64,000 bases of DNA from Bubalus kerabau (taxonomy: Eukaryota > Chordata > Mammalia > Artiodactyla > Bovidae): the NCBI RefSeq assembly GCF_029407905.1, contig NC_073626.1, positions 86,065,482-86,129,481 on the forward strand. The letters are read 5' to 3'. Position numbers and translations under genes: made by a program. Shown here in pieces: positions 34,626 to 47,149 of this stretch; the first letter of the stretch is position 1; the number at the start of each line of letters is the position of its first letter. The notes under the pieces are model-generated. The model did not search any database, was not told where the DNA came from, and worked only from the letters and a program-made list of their open reading frames with translations.

Positions 34626-35166
34626 GCCCATATGCTCAATCATACCAAGAGTTGAGAAATAGAACAAATTTAGAACAATAATACACATATATTCTAATAA
34701 TTTGGGAATGGTAAACAGAAGCTTTGAAGACTTCATTTGGTGATCAGAAATGGATAATTTTGTCAGAAAAAATGTATATTTTATCATCAATAATAAGCTG
34801 TAAAGCAAAAGAACTTTATTACCATTTAGAGAAACCAATATTACTAATAAATATTTACTGTGCAATGTTAATCTCCGTTTGAAACACTCAGGAAATCTTT
34901 TAAAGTACAAGGAAATCGAAGATATGTTCAAATTGTCGCACTGATAATTAAACAAACACTAATCATCACAAGCATGATTTACAATCAGGTTTCAAAACAA
35001 ACAAAAAATCTGTTCAGTTTTGCCATATTTCAGCCCCACGTAAGCCCCAAGTAAGAAGATGCTGCCTCTGAAACATGAACAGATGCTCTACTTAGTGAAA
35101 ATCAAGAGAATGTACCATGTGTATCACAGACTCTTTAATAGATAGAACTGGCCTTATAAGGAGAGT
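34626..35166. other. Unique AT-rich sequence
   Basis: The 157-codon minus frame 34482-34955 crosses the L2 fragment and is Leu/Ile/Phe-rich, as expected for chance frames in AT-rich DNA. Confidence 0.35.
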
Positions 35167-35203
35167 ATATATATATATGTGTGTGTGTGTGTATATATAT
35201 ATT
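35167..35203. repeat. (TA)n(TG)n(TA)n compound microsatellite
   Basis: TA units, then about seven TG units, then TA units again. Confidence 0.93.
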
Positions 35204-35828
35204 TGACTAAATTTAAGATGATTAAATGAAAATGAGTTAGAAATCCCCTTTGAATTTAGAGTTTGGCTCCACCCCATTCCTACCCAATAAAAGTCCCTGG
35301 ACTTTTATTGCAGATGAGCTGAACAGAGCTCTCAAAGACAAAGGATATACAAAAGCACAATCTTTTAACATAAGCTTCTGCACTTACTAATGCAGGTTCA
35401 GCCACCTATTTTACAAGATACTTATTAATGAAGGTAGAAGAGCAGGATAAAGTGATGAGAGTTTAATTTATTTTGGAAGTAATGGTTTGTACAGTAATTA
35501 TCGAGAAGCAGCCACTTGTCAAATGGAATCAGTAACAAGTGCAGTTGGGAGAGCTTTTCTGGTACACAGGCATTGTGAAATGTTTTACGTTGCAATGAGA
35601 ATGGACTCTCTGACAATAGTTTATTTTGCTTTAAAAAAAAACCCTGTAAACCAATTGTATTTAAGAAACTATATATGCTAGCATGTTTAATGAAGATTAA
35701 TTTATTCTAATCTGTTTCTCTTTGTTTATTAAAAAACACACAGAAGTTTTCAGTGATAGGTAGTATCACTGATTTAATATTTAACTTTAGCTTTACATCT
35801 AATATTTGACTTTATACAATATTCCATT
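35204..35828. other. Unique AT-rich non-coding sequence
   Basis: Nothing was recognised. Confidence 0.35.
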
Positions 35829-36050
35829 AGGACTTCCCTGCTAGCTCAGATGGTAAAGAGCCTGCCTGCAGCACAGGAGACCTAGGTTCGATCCCTGGGT
35901 CAGGAAGATTTCCTGGAGAAGAAAATGGCAACCCACTCCAGTATTCTTGCCTGGGAAATCCCATGGACAGAAGGCCTGGTGGGCTACAGTTCATGGGGTT
36001 ACAAAGAATCAGACACAATTTTTAGCATGAATTTAGCAATTAAATAACAA
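35829..36050 (+). mobile_element. Bov-tA SINE
   Basis: Head 'aggacttccctgctagctca', well-kept box-B region 'ggttcgatccctgggtcagg', body to 'cagacacaatttttagcatg'. A short duplication ttccatt lies on both sides (35822-35828 and 36053-36059). Confidence 0.92.
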
Positions 36051-36059
36051 CAGTGTTCC

Positions 36060-36539
36060 ATTCACCTTTATTAATTCTCACAGGACTTGGCGTTGATCCA
36101 GAAATTCTGATTCAGGTCTGTGGGCAGGAAAGATGAAAGGTCACAGAGATCATGGGGCATATTCAGAGGATAAGGAAACTTGAGGAACAGTCTAATAAAA
36201 ATTTAAGCAGATTACCAAGAATATATAATCCCTCAGTGGCACATAGTGGGAGGCATTCATTCCAGAGAAATCCTTGGGATAAGTGATGAGGAAGGATGTA
36301 ATCCATAAAGAAAGATCTTGGGAATAGTTACTGGCTAATCAGGATGCTGGAGTATTTTACATGGGCAATTATGATCCACGGTTTGACAAGGAAGAAACAA
36401 ATAAAAACATCAATGGGAAATATACCCTGAAGTAAATTTTTAGCTGCTAAGAAAAAGACTAAACAAAAAACGGTACTTTATATTCCCTTCAGAAAATGAA
36501 AGAAAAGTAATAATTTGGGCTTAGAACTGTTTGGGCCTT
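36060..36539. other. Unique non-coding sequence
   Basis: Nothing was recognised. Confidence 0.35.
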
Positions 36540-36548
36540 CACTAATAT

Positions 36549-36827
36549 CAGAGAAGGCAATGACACCCCATTCCAGTACTCTTGCCTGGAAAATCCCATG
36601 GATGGAGGAGCCTGGTGGGCTGCAGTCCATGGGGTCGCTAAGAGTCGGACACGACTGAGCGACTTCACTTTCACTTTTCACATTCATGCATTGGAGAAGG
36701 AAATGGCAACCCACTCCAGTGTTCTTGCCTGGAGAATCCCAGGGACGGGGGAGCCTGGTGGGCTGCCGTCTATGGGGTCACACAGAGTCGGACACGACTG
36801 AAGCGACTTAGCAGCAGCAGCAGCAGC
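36549..36827 (+). mobile_element. Bov-A2 SINE with (AGC)n tail and target-site duplication
   Basis: Full dimer, close to my memory of the consensus, ending in AGC units. The 9-base repeat cactaatat lies at 36540-36548 and 36828-36836. Confidence 0.95.
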
Positions 36828-36836
36828 CACTAATAT

Positions 36837-37202
36837 ACTGCCTTTGATAATTCTTCAGGGTTCACCAGGCTCTGTATTTTTGCTTACATAAACTGTACTA
36901 AAATGACCAATGGGCACTTAAGGAACTAATCAGTGGCTCAGTCAAACCAATCAATTATTCCATATTGAAAATGAATACAAATTACTCTCTTGTCACCTTG
37001 TCTATGTCACATTTGCATTCAAGTTAACATTCAGTTCAGTTAACATAGTTTAAGAAATTTGTAGTAATAAATCATAAATAGAAGATCTAAATACACCTAT
37101 CTCCGGTTGTTGATCCATCTAAATTAGTTGATTAAATATCAAGTTGTAAGATATAATGCTTAGGGTGTTAGTGAACATGAATCCATTTTTAATTTATACC
37201 TC
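36837..37202. other. Unique AT-rich non-coding sequence
   Basis: Nothing was recognised. Confidence 0.35.
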
Positions 37203-38866
37203 AGTTCAGCCCAGTTTAGTTGCTCAGTCATGTCTGATGCTTTGCAACCCCATGGACTGCAGCACACCAGGCTTCCCTATTCAACACCAACACTCAGAGC
37301 TTGCTCAAACTCATGCCCATCGAGTCAGTGATGCCATCCAACCATCTCATCCTCTATTGCCCCCTTCTCCTCCTGCCTTCAATCTTTCCCAGCATCAGGT
37401 TCTTTTCCAAAGAGTCATTTCTTCAAATCAGGTGGCCAAAATATTGGAGTTTCAGTTTCAGCATCAGTCCTTCCAATGCATATTCAGGATTGATTTCCTT
37501 TAGGATGCACTGGTTTGATCTACTTATAGTCCAAGGGACTCTCATGAGTCTTCTCCAACACCACAGTTCAAAAGCATCAATTCTTTGGTGCTCAGCTTTG
37601 TTATGGTCCAACTCTCACATCCATACATGACTACTAAAAAACCATAGCTTTGACGAGACAGACCTTTGTTGAAGTAATGTCTCTGCTTTTCAATATGCTG
37701 TGTAGGTTGGCCATAACTTTTCTTCCAAGAAACAAGTGTCTTAATTCCATGGCTGCAGTCACCATCTGCAGTGATTTTGGAGCCCAAGAAAGTAAAGTCT
37801 CTCACTGTTTCCACTGTTTCCCCATCTATTTGCTATGAAGTGATGGGACCAGATGCCATGATTTTAGTTTTCTGAATGTTGAGTTTTAAACCAACTTTTT
37901 CACTCTCCTCTTTCACTTTCATCAAGAGGCTCTTTAGTTCTTCGTTTTCTGCCACAAGGGTGGTGTCACCTGCATATCTGAGGTTATTGAGATTTCTCCC
38001 AGCAATCTTGATTCCAGCTTGTGCTTCCTCCAACCCAGTGTTTCTCATGATGTACTCTGCATATAAGTTAAATAAGCAGGGTGACAATATACAGCCTTGA
38101 CGTACTCCTTTTCCTATTTGGAACCAGTCTGTTGTTCCTTGTCCAGTTCTAACTGTTGCTTCCTGACCTGCATATAGTTTTCTCAAGAGGCAGGTCAGGT
38201 GGTCTGGTATTCCCATTTCTTTCAGAATTTTCCATAGTTTATTGTGATCCACACAGTCAATGGCTTTGGCATAGTCAATAAAGTAGAAGTAGATGTTTTT
38301 CTGGAACTCTCTTGCTTTTTTGATGATCCAACGGATGTTGGCAATTTGATCTCTTTTTCCTCTGCCTTTTCCTAATCCAGCTTGACTATCTGGGAATTCT
38401 CAGTTCACACACTGTTGAAGCCTTGCTTGGAGAATTTTGAGCATTACTTTACTAGTGTGTGAGATGAGTGCAATTGTTTGGTAGTTTGAGAATTCTTTGG
38501 CTTTGCCTTTTTTTGGGGTTGGAATGAAAACTGACCTTTTCCAATCCTGTGGCCACTGCTAAGTTTTCCAAATTTGCTGGCATATTGAGTGCAGTGCTTT
38601 CACAGTATCATATTTTAGGATTTGAAATAGCTCAACTGGAATTCCATCACCTCCACTAGCTTTGTTCATAGTGATGCTTCCTAAGGCCCACTTGACTTCA
38701 CATTCCAGGATGTCTGCTTCTAGGTGAACGATCCCACCATTGTGGTTATCTGGGTCAGGAAGATCTTTTTTGTACAGTTCTTCTGTGTATTCTTGCCACC
38801 TCTTCTTAATGTCTTCTGCTTCTGTTAGGTCCATATCATTTCTGTTCTTTATTGTGCTCATCTCTG
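37203..38866 (-). mobile_element. BovB LINE, 1.66 kb, 5'-truncated
   Basis: Minus-strand remains of the reverse transcriptase. Frame 38559-38879 covers the linker and early fingers (KASGGDGIPVELFQ). Frame 37833-38252 covers LYAGQEATVRTG, then the catalytic box as YAGD, so the first aspartate is lost. Frame 37542-37814 covers the C-terminal part. Several frameshifts separate them. The 5' edge abuts an old L1. Confidence 0.95.
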
Positions 38867-39881
38867 AGAAAATATACAAAAATTAGCTCTAAATGGATCA
38901 TATACTAAATGTAAAGTCTAAAATAACAAAATATTTAAGAGATAACATAGGAAAAATCTCATGGCCTTAGGTGCAAAAATTTGTTAGATGTGGCACCAAA
39001 AGCACAATCTATAACAGAAAATGTTGATAATCTGATTATATTAAAAATTAAAATTTTATTTTATTAAAATGCTTATTTATATTTTATTTTAATTGTTTTA
39101 AAATGTCTTCATAATGATAATAAGTACTTAAAATATACTTTTTGAAGTTAAATAACAGGAAGGGAGGAAAAATTTCAAATCACACACTTAATAAAAACTT
39201 GCATCTAGAATATGTAAAGAATTCCCAAAATTCAATGATACGAAAACAAACTAATTTTCAAAATAAAGGCAAAAAATCTGAAATATTATTTCACCAAGGA
39301 AGATATATTGGTGGCAAGATAAACTCATGTAAATTTGCTCAGCATCACAAATCATTAAGAAATTGCAAATTAAAAATACAATAACATGCCACAGTACACC
39401 TGTTAGAATGGCTAATATTTTAAATCCTGATCATATCAAGGGATGTCCAGAATACAGAGCAATAGGAACTCACACTTCTGGTACAGCCACTTTGAAAAAC
39501 AGGTAGACAGATTCTTAAAAAATGAGAAACATATAAAAATTACCCCATAAGGTTTGAACAGTCCACTCCTAGTTATTGACCCTCGTGACAGTAAAGCATA
39601 TGTCCATACAAAGACATACACCTGAACATTCATAGCAGTTATCATTTCAATGGCCCAAACTGTGGAGGAAAAAAGCAAATTGTCCTTCAGCAGGTAGATG
39701 AATAAAATAATTGTAGTATACCCAAATAATAGAACACTATTCAGCAATAAACAAGAAAGAACTACTGATACATGCAACATGTTTGACTTCCAAAATAATT
39801 ATGCTGAGTTAAAGAAGCCAGATCACTAAGAGTCCATACTGTATAATTCTGCTTATGTAAAATTCTAGAAAAGATGAGCTA
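38867..39881 (+). mobile_element. Old L1M, ORF2 3' part, segment 1 of 2
   Basis: 'ctctaaatggatcatatact', 'gtagacagattcttaaaaaa', 'acacctgaacattcatagca' and 'aacactattcagcaataaac' follow L1 ORF2 toward its C-terminus. Strongly diverged, with no long frame. Confidence 0.83.
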
Positions 39882-40095
39882 CAGCTGATCTTGAACAGCT
39901 CAGAGTTTAGGGGTGCCAACCCTCCTACACAATTGAGTATCACATTAACAATCCAACGTCTGTATCCAAGGTTCTGCATCTTCAGGCTTAACCAACTGTG
40001 GATCATGAAGTACTCTCAGTACTCATTTACTACAAAAAAATCCTCCAATAAGTGGACCCCCACAGTTCAAACATGTGTTGTTCAAGGGTCAACTA
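39882..40095. mobile_element. Tigger-type MITE-like DNA transposon with TA target duplication
   Basis: Inverted ends 'cagctgatcttgaacagctc' and 'tgttgttcaagggtcaacta' are flanked by TA at 39880-39881 and 40096-40097, the usual TcMar target. About 214 bases, no transposase. Confidence 0.85.
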
Positions 40096-40097
40096 TA

Positions 40098-40300
40098 ATC
40101 AGTAATAAGAGTGGGAAGGGAAGGGAATACAAAACATCAGAAGGAAACCTCCAAGGGTGGTAGATATGGTCCCTATCTTGATTGTAGAGATGGTTTCATG
40201 GGTGTATTTACATATTTCAAAATTTATCAGATTTTACATTTTAAATTGTGGTTTATTTTATGCCAATTGTATATCAATAAAACCTTTTTTTTTTTTTTTT
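40098..40300 (+). mobile_element. Old L1M, 3' UTR, segment 2 of 2
   Basis: 'ggtttcatgggtgtatttac' and 'ccaattgtatatcaataaaa' are the L1M 3' UTR end with its polyadenylation signal. A T16 run (40285-40300) follows the signal rather than the expected A tail. Confidence 0.82.
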
Positions 40301-41424
40301 AAGAATTAGCTGTTGGAAAATCACTGCTATAGTTGCTCTAATTTAGAAAATCTTTTATTTGGTTATCAATTGGTAGTTACAATCTACCAACCATTGAGTT
40401 TGTCCTTCACAGTTGTCAGAATTTAAATTGTGATTCTACTTGGCCTCTGTCCTTGTCATGCCTGTTCTTTGTTGAGCTTTGCCCAGAAAATTGTCCATGC
40501 CAGGAAAATTGTCACAGTCTGGTCCTCTAGCTATAACTCCCCCTCCAGGCAATTTAGCTGTTATATCTTTCCCTTATTTCCTTCTTATTGAATGAAGACA
40601 GGTTATATTACCCTCTCTCACTCAGCCTACCAGTCTCTCAGGTTATATATCAATTTCAATCCATGTTACATAAACCATACATACACCCAGGTTCATTAGA
40701 GAAAACACATAGAAAATGAAAGTTTAATAACACTCAATAAACAGTAGGGTCCCAGAAAGGTCTGCCACTGGTGCATCTCAACTTGGTTTTAAGATATTGA
40801 ATATTGCTTGTTTCACAGTGTAGTTAAAACTAATCACTTCAGACCACATTTATCTACCTTCTAGCAGCCCTGATTCTGAAGCATTCCGAGTAGAAGAGTG
40901 ATTTGTCTCCTGGAAAGAATTCACAGAAATTTCTGAGATTTCTATTCATCCTATCAAGAGTCAAAGAAGAAACAGCAACTGTGTTAAAATTCATCGGAAG
41001 CATTGGTATTTAAATACTGGAATTTCTTCTAACCCTAAAATATATATATATTTCACCATTCCCTTAGGAAATATATCTTAAATAGATCAATAGCCTAATG
41101 AGTTGCCTGGCTTTAAGTTCCTTATTCCTTATTTTTTTTGTTTCCTTTCTTTAAATAGATATTAAAATGTTAAATTAGTTAATTTAAACATGCACCATTA
41201 AATTAGCTGCTAAAGTTTAATTAGGTAATATATGAATTTTACACAGCATCTTTCTAATTTCTTTATATCATGTTTTTGCAAAATTGTAAGAATGGGACAA
41301 GTTAATCACAAATCTAAAAATTCATAGGATCTCAAAGTTAGTGTATTAAAGATTATCTAGTTCAACTGAATATGTGCTTATGACTTAATTCATGTGAGAT
41401 TCAGTTTCTCGCTATCAATAATAA
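40301..41424. other. Unique AT-rich non-coding sequence
   Basis: No gene or repeat was recognised. Confidence 0.4.
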
Positions 41425-41665
41425 TAATTCCTACTTGCTAAAACTTGACATGTACCTGGTAATATGCTAATGCCCTTCTAATATTATATTTGATCCTATA
41501 AGAACACAGTGAGGTGACTCTTACTATGACCATTGTGCAAGTTAACAAAGTGACATCTAGGTAGCTAGGGGCATTTCTCTCAGTTGTGCAGCTGATAAAG
41601 GGCAGACATGAGATTCAAGCTCAGCTCCATGTGATGACCCAATCTATGTTCTTACCCACTATCAA
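41425..41665 (-). mobile_element. MIR-like SINE (diverged)
   Basis: 'gtacctggtaatatgctaat', 'cagtgaggtgactcttacta' and 'tcaagctcagctccatgtga' follow reversed MIR order. Boundaries are approximate. Confidence 0.5.
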
Positions 41666-41690
41666 CCATTTTGCATGCCTATTATCCTCC

Positions 41691-42892
41691 CAGAATATTG
41701 GAAATAAAAGCAAAAATAAACAAATGGGATCTAATTAAAATTAAAAGCTTCTGCACAACAAAAGAAACTATAAGCAAGGTGAAAAGACAGCCTTCAGAAT
41801 CGGAGAAAATAATAGCAAATGAAGCAACTGACAAACAACTAATCTCAAAAATATACAAGCAACTCCTGCAGCTCAATTCCAGAAAAATAAATGATCCAAT
41901 CAAAAAATGGGCCAAAGAACTAAACAGACATTTCTCCAAAGAAGACATACAGATGGCTATCAAACACATGAAAAGATGCTCAACATCACTCATTATCAGA
42001 GAAATGCAAATCAAAACCACTATGAGGTACCATTTCACACCAGTCAGAATGGCTGCGATCCAAAAGTCTACAAGCAATAAATGCTGGAGAGGATGTGGAG
42101 AAGAGAACCCTCTTACACTGTTGGTGGGAATGCAAACTAGTACAGCCACTATGGAGAACAGTGTGGAGATTCCTTAAAAAACTGGAAATAGAACTGCCAT
42201 ACAACCCAGTAATCCCACTGCTGGGCATTCACACCGAGGAAACCAGAATTGAAAGAGACACGTGTACCCCAATGTTCATCGCAGCACTGTTTATAATAGC
42301 CAGGACATGGAAGCAACCTAGATGTCCATCAGCAGATGAATGGATAAGAAAGCAGTGGTACATATACACAATGGAGTATTACTCAGCCATTAAAAAGAAT
42401 ACATTTGAATCAGTTCTAATGAGGTGGATGAAACTGGAGCCGATTATACAGAGTGAAGTAAGCCAGAAAGAAAAACACCAATACAGTATACTAATGCATA
42501 TATATGGAATTTAGAAAGATGGTAACGATGACCCAATATGTGAGACAGCAAAAGAGACACAGATGTTTAGAACAGTCTTTTGGATCTGTTGGGTGAGGGG
42601 GGGGGGCAATGATTTGGGAGAATGGCATTGAAACATGTATAATATGGTATAATAAATGAATCGCCAGTCCAGATTCGATGCAGGATACAGGATGCTTGGG
42701 GCTGGTACACTGGGATGACCCAGAGGGATGGTATGGGGAGGAAGGTGGGAGGGGGGTTCAGGATTGGGAACACGTGTACACCCGTGGCGGATTCATGTTG
42801 ATGTATGGCAAAACCAGTACAATATTGTAAAGTAATTAGCCTCTAATTAAAATACATAAATTTAAATTTAAAAAAATAAATAAATAATAAAG
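41691..42892 (+). mobile_element. Ruminant L1, best-preserved 3' end (ORF2 C-terminus plus 3' UTR)
   Basis: Frames 41671-42177 and 42095-42514 together carry the ORF2 C-terminal region; one ends in the motif around SNKCWRGCGEE, the other holds TLLHCWWECKLVQPLW. The L1 Cys-rich motif is therefore split by a one-base indel near 42095-42110. The stop after HIYGI at 42514 is the normal ORF2 end. The 3' UTR has a G10 run at 42597-42606 and an A-rich tail. Low visible divergence suggests it is among the younger insertions here. Confidence 0.95.
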
Positions 42893-43164
42893 TAAGTATT
42901 AAAACTGAATGCAATTAAAGGTAAAAGTGGATAGTACAGTGCCTAAGAAACAGACTGTCAGAAAATTATAGTTTTCTACTGCTATTTGAACATCCCTCAA
43001 CAGGTTGTCAATTTATTCTCCATTGGATCCTTTTGGTGACAGAAGGTTGACTATTTTACATTCTGTTCCATTTCTGGATAATTCTAACTCATAGAAGATG
43101 CTTTCTTATAGTGAGCTGAAAACTGCTCCCCTATAGCTATCACCTCTTTGACCTATTTCTGCCC
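42893..43164. other. Unassigned sequence
   Basis: No clear repeat. 43090-43160 weakly resembles an old mammalian element that I cannot name. Confidence 0.3.
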
Positions 43165-43310
43165 TCCAGTTGGAATATTGATTGCAATTTCATTAAATTT
43201 AGAGCTTAATTTAGGGAGAATTGGCATCCTTACAACACTGAGTCTCCTCCTATTCCAGAATAATTTGAAGCTCTGATTAATTCAAGTTTTCTTCAAAGAT
43301 GTCCTGTGCA
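43165..43310 (-). mobile_element. Old L1 ORF2 fragment
   Basis: 'ttagggagaattggcatcct' followed by 'tacaacactgagtctcctcc' is reversed L1 ORF2 sequence. Confidence 0.6.
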
Positions 43311-43344
43311 GGTGATTTTGAATAGTCTATACATTTTGGTGGTA

Positions 43345-43560
43345 CTATAGCATAATGGAAAAAGAGTGGCTTTCATTTCAAAATAGATCAGGTTTAAACT
43401 CTGGATCCAATGTTTATTGAAGGAGTATTCGACTTTTCTAAGCCTGTTTCTTAATTGATAAAATGGAAATAAAAATCATCTACCTCATATAGTTATATGC
43501 AAAATGCTTTGCACAGTGTCTGGAACATAATTGATATTCATTAATGTTAGCTACTATAAT
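43345..43560 (+). mobile_element. MIR SINE
   Basis: 'ctatagcataatggaaaaag' (tRNA-derived head), 'ttaattgataaaatggaaat' (core) and 'cacagtgtctggaacataat' (3' end) appear in order. Confidence 0.72.
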
Positions 43561-43744
43561 TAATATTGATCACCCAGCCAATTTTCTCACATTTTAAGAA
43601 AAGATTTGACATACTCTTTTGGAAATCTATACTAACATGTCATAGACTTCATTATGAAAACATTCTTCTCAAAATATTGATAATAGACTAAGTATTTTGC
43701 ATTATCATAGTTTTCTTTCAGAAGATAAAATATACTTAGAATAA

Positions 43745-43945
43745 GGATTTTGAAAGTGCAGGATTTTGAAACAGACATACCTGGGCTTCAATACTCACTC
43801 ATACATTTATTAGCTACATATCCTTGGGGGAGTATTATCAGTGGTTAGGCTGAGTTTCCTTGCCTATTAAAATCAGAGGGAAAATACAGTACCTGCCCAC
43901 AGAGCTCCTTTGAGGGTTAACTGAGACTCACATGCTAATTTTTGC
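43745..43945 (+). mobile_element. MIR SINE (diverged)
   Basis: 'cctgggcttcaatactcact', 'tattagctacatatccttgg' and 'cagtacctgcccacagagct' follow MIR order. Confidence 0.55.
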
Positions 43946-44180
43946 TGCTGTGAGTTAAATGAGATAATGTACATTAAAAGTACATAGTAATGGATATGTA
44001 ACCACAACTACTGAAATTGTTATACCAAGTCAAATTTGTAATAGGATATATAAAACAGATTTATGGAACCTACACGACAATGGCTTGCTCCCTTGATGTA
44101 GTCTGCTCATTAGGAAAGTCTGCTAACCACCATGACTGAGTTTCTTAACAGTACTGTCACCTACTTTTTAAAATCCATTT
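43946..44180. other. Unassigned sequence
   Basis: Nothing was recognised. Confidence 0.3.
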
Positions 44181-44192
44181 CAAGATAAATGT

Positions 44193-44613
44193 ATGGATGT
44201 GAGAGTTGGACAATAAAGAAAGCTGAGCACCGAAGAATTGATGCTTTTGAACTGTAGTATTGGAGAAGACTCTTGAGAGTCCCTTGGATTGCAAGGAGAT
44301 CAAGCCGGTCAATCCTAAAGAAAATCAGTCCTGAATATTTATTAGATGGACTGATACTGAAGCTAAAATTTCAAAAATTTGACCACCTGATGTGAAGAAC
44401 TGACTCTTTGGAAAAGACCCTGATACTGGGGAAGATTGAAGGTAGGAGGAGAAGGGGATGACAGAGGATGAGATGGTTGGATGGCATCACTGACTTGATG
44501 GACATGAGTTTCAGCAAGTTCCAGGAGTTGGTGATGGATAGGGAAGCCTGGCATGCTTCAGTCCATGAGGTCACAAAGAATTGGACACAACTGAGCAACT
44601 GAACTGAATTGAG
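44193..44613 (+). mobile_element. BovB LINE 3' fragment with 12-base target-site duplication
   Basis: Begins at the MYGCESWT-coding region and ends 'gagcaactgaactgaattga'. The perfect 12-base repeat caagataaatgt lies at 44181-44192 and 44614-44625. Part of the left repeat also matches BovB, so the exact 5' edge is ambiguous by a few bases. Confidence 0.95.
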
Positions 44614-44625
44614 CAAGATAAATGT

Positions 44626-44676
44626 GTTCTTTTTTCCTACAAGTCAGAACTGGAAGCAGGCAGAGAAACACATCAA
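44626..44676. other. Short unique spacer
   Basis: About 50 bases between the BovB fragment and the L1 complex. Confidence 0.4.
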
Positions 44677-44694
44677 GAATCTCATCTTCCATCA

Positions 44695-45310
44695 GAAATA
44701 GAAATTAAAAATCAACCCTATTCACCATTGCAGCAAAAAGAATAAGGTACCTAGGAATATAACTACCAAGGAAATCAAAGGGCTGTATACAGAAAACTAT
44801 AAGACATTGATGAAAGAAATCAAAAAGATGACATAAATAGATGGAGAGATATACCATGTTCCTGGATTGGAAGAATCAATATTGTGAAAATGACTATACT
44901 ATCCAATAGAGTCTACAAGTTCAATATTGTTCCTATCAAACTATCAATGGTATTTTTCACAGAACTAGAACAAAAAATTTCACAATTTGTATGGCCATAC
45001 AAAAATCCTCTAATAGCCAAAACAATCTTGAGAAAGAAGAATGGAGCTAGAAGAATCAATCTTCATGACTTCAGTCTATACTACAAAGCTAATCATCAAG
45101 ACAGTATGGTATTGGCACAAAAACAGAAATATAGACCAATGGAACACGATAGAAAGCCCAGAGATAAACCCATGCATCTATGAGCACCTTATCTTTGACA
45201 AAGGAGGCAAGAATATTCAATGGAGAAAAGATAGTCTCTTTGATAAATGGTGCTGGAAAAACTGGACAGCTACAGGTAAAGAATGAAATCAGAACACTTC
45301 CCAACACCAT
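44695..45310 (+). mobile_element. Host L1 of the nested complex, ORF2 segment 1 of 4
   Basis: 'taaggtacctaggaatataa', 'ggctgtatacagaaaactat' and 'gatagtctctttgataaatg' are L1 ORF2 sequence downstream of the reverse-transcriptase core. The repeat gaatctcatcttccatca at 44677-44694 recurs with one base extra at 49749-49767 and defines this L1's target-site duplication. Confidence 0.93.
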
Positions 45311-47149
45311 CAGTACAGTTCAGGCACTCAGTCATGTCCAACTCTTTGCGACCCCATGAATTGCAGCATGCCAGGCCTCCCTGTCCATCACCAACTCCCA
45401 GAGTTCACTCAGACTCACGTCCATCTAGTCGGTGATGCCATCCAGCCATCTCATCCTCTGTCTTCCCCTTTTCCTCCTGCCCCCAATCCCTCCCAGCATC
45501 AGAGTCTTTTCCAATGAGTCAACTCTTCGCATGAGGTGGCCAAAGTACTGGAGTTTCAGCTTTAGCATTATTCCTTCCAAAGAACATCCAGGGCTGATCT
45601 CCGTTAGAATGGACTGGTTGGATCTCCGTGCAATCCAAGGGATTCTCAAGAGTCTTCTCCAACACCACAGTTCAAAAGCATCAATTCTTCAGCGCTCAGC
45701 TTTCTTCACAGTCCAACTCTCACATCCACACAGGACCACAGGAAAATCATAGCCTTGACTAGACGGACCTTTGTTGGCAAAGTAATGTGTCTGCTTTTCA
45801 ATATGCTATCTAGGTTGGTCATAACTTTCCTTCCAAGGAGTAAACGTCTTTTAATTTCATGGCTGCAGTCACCATCTGCATTGATTTTGGAGCCCAAAAA
45901 AATGAAGTCTGACACTGTTTCTACTGTTTCCCCATCTATTTGCCATGAAGTGATGGGACCAAATGCCATGATCTTTATTTTCTGAATACTGAGCTTTAAG
46001 CCAACCTTTTCACTCTCCTTTTTCACTTTCATCAAGAGGCTCTTTAGTTCTTCTTCACTTTCTGCTATAAGGGTGGTGTCATCTGCATATCTGAGGTTAT
46101 TGAGATTTCTCCCGGCAATCTTGATTCCAGCTTGTGCTTCCTCCAGCCCAGTGTTTCTCATGATGTACTCTGCATATAATTTAAATAAGCAGGGTGACAG
46201 TATACAGCCTTGACATACTCCTTTTCCTATTTGGAATCAGTCTGTTGTTCCATGTCCAGTTCTAACTGTTGCTTCCTGACCTGCCTATAGGTTTCTAAAG
46301 AGGCAGGTCAGGTGGTCTGGTATTCCCATCTCTTTCAGAATTTTCCACAGTTTGTTGTGATCCACACAGTCAAAGGCTTTGGCATAGTCAATTCTGGAAT
46401 TCTCTTACTTTTTCAATGATCCAGTGGATGTTGGCAATTTGATCTCTGGTTCCTCTGCCTTTTCTAAATCCAGCTTGAACATCTCGAAGTTCACAGTTCA
46501 TGTATTGTTGAAGCCTGGCTTGGAGAATTTTGAGCATTACTTTACTAGTGTGTGAGATGAGTGCAATTGTGCAGTCATTTGAGCATTCTTTGGTATTGCC
46601 TTTCTTTGGGATTGGAATGAAAACTGACCTTTTCCAGTCCTGTGGCCACTGCTGAGTTTTCCAAATTTGCTGGGACATTGAGTGCAGCACTTTCACAGCA
46701 TCATCTTTCAGGATTTGGAATAGCTCAACTGGAATTCCATCACCTCCACTAGCTTTGTTCATAGTGATGCTTTCTAAGGCCCACTTGACTTCACATTCCA
46801 GGATGTCTGGCTCTAGGTCAGTGATCATACCATTGTGATTATGTTAGTCATGAACTTTTTTGTACAGTTCTTCTGTGTATTCTTGCCACCTCTTCTTAAT
46901 ATCTTCTGCTTCTGTTAGGTCTATACCATTTCTGTCCTTTATCGAGCCCATCTTTGCATGAAATGTTTCCTTGGTATCTCTAATTTTCTTAAAGAGATCT
47001 CTAGTCTTTCCTATTCTGTTGTTTTCCTCTATTTTTTTGCATTGATCGCTGAGGAAGGCTTTCTTATCTCTTCTTGCTATTCTTTGGAACTTTGCATTCA
47101 GATGCTTATATCTTTCCTTTTCTCCTTTGCTTTTCACTTCTCTTCTTTT
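45311..47149 (-). mobile_element. BovB LINE, 1.84 kb, longest BovB copy, inserted in L1
   Basis: Minus-strand frames in order: 46844-47173 (linker, RRDKKAFLSDQCKKIEENN), 46388-46828 (fingers and palm, KASGGDGIPVELFQ, FRKGRGTRDQI), 45706-46161 (palm with intact YADD and C-terminal part). A deletion of about 20 bases near 46390 and other breaks split them. 'caccat' at 45305-45310 and 47150-47155 is the likely target repeat. Endonuclease domain absent. Confidence 0.96.

Noticed and set aside
34482..34955. 157-codon minus-strand frame
   Set aside because: It crosses an L2-like fragment, has no domain, and its Leu/Ile/Phe-rich content is typical of AT-rich chance frames.
41682..42149. 155-codon hydrophobic minus-strand frame resembling a membrane protein
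   Set aside because: It is antisense to L1 ORF2. The hydrophobicity is the complement of A-rich coding sequence.
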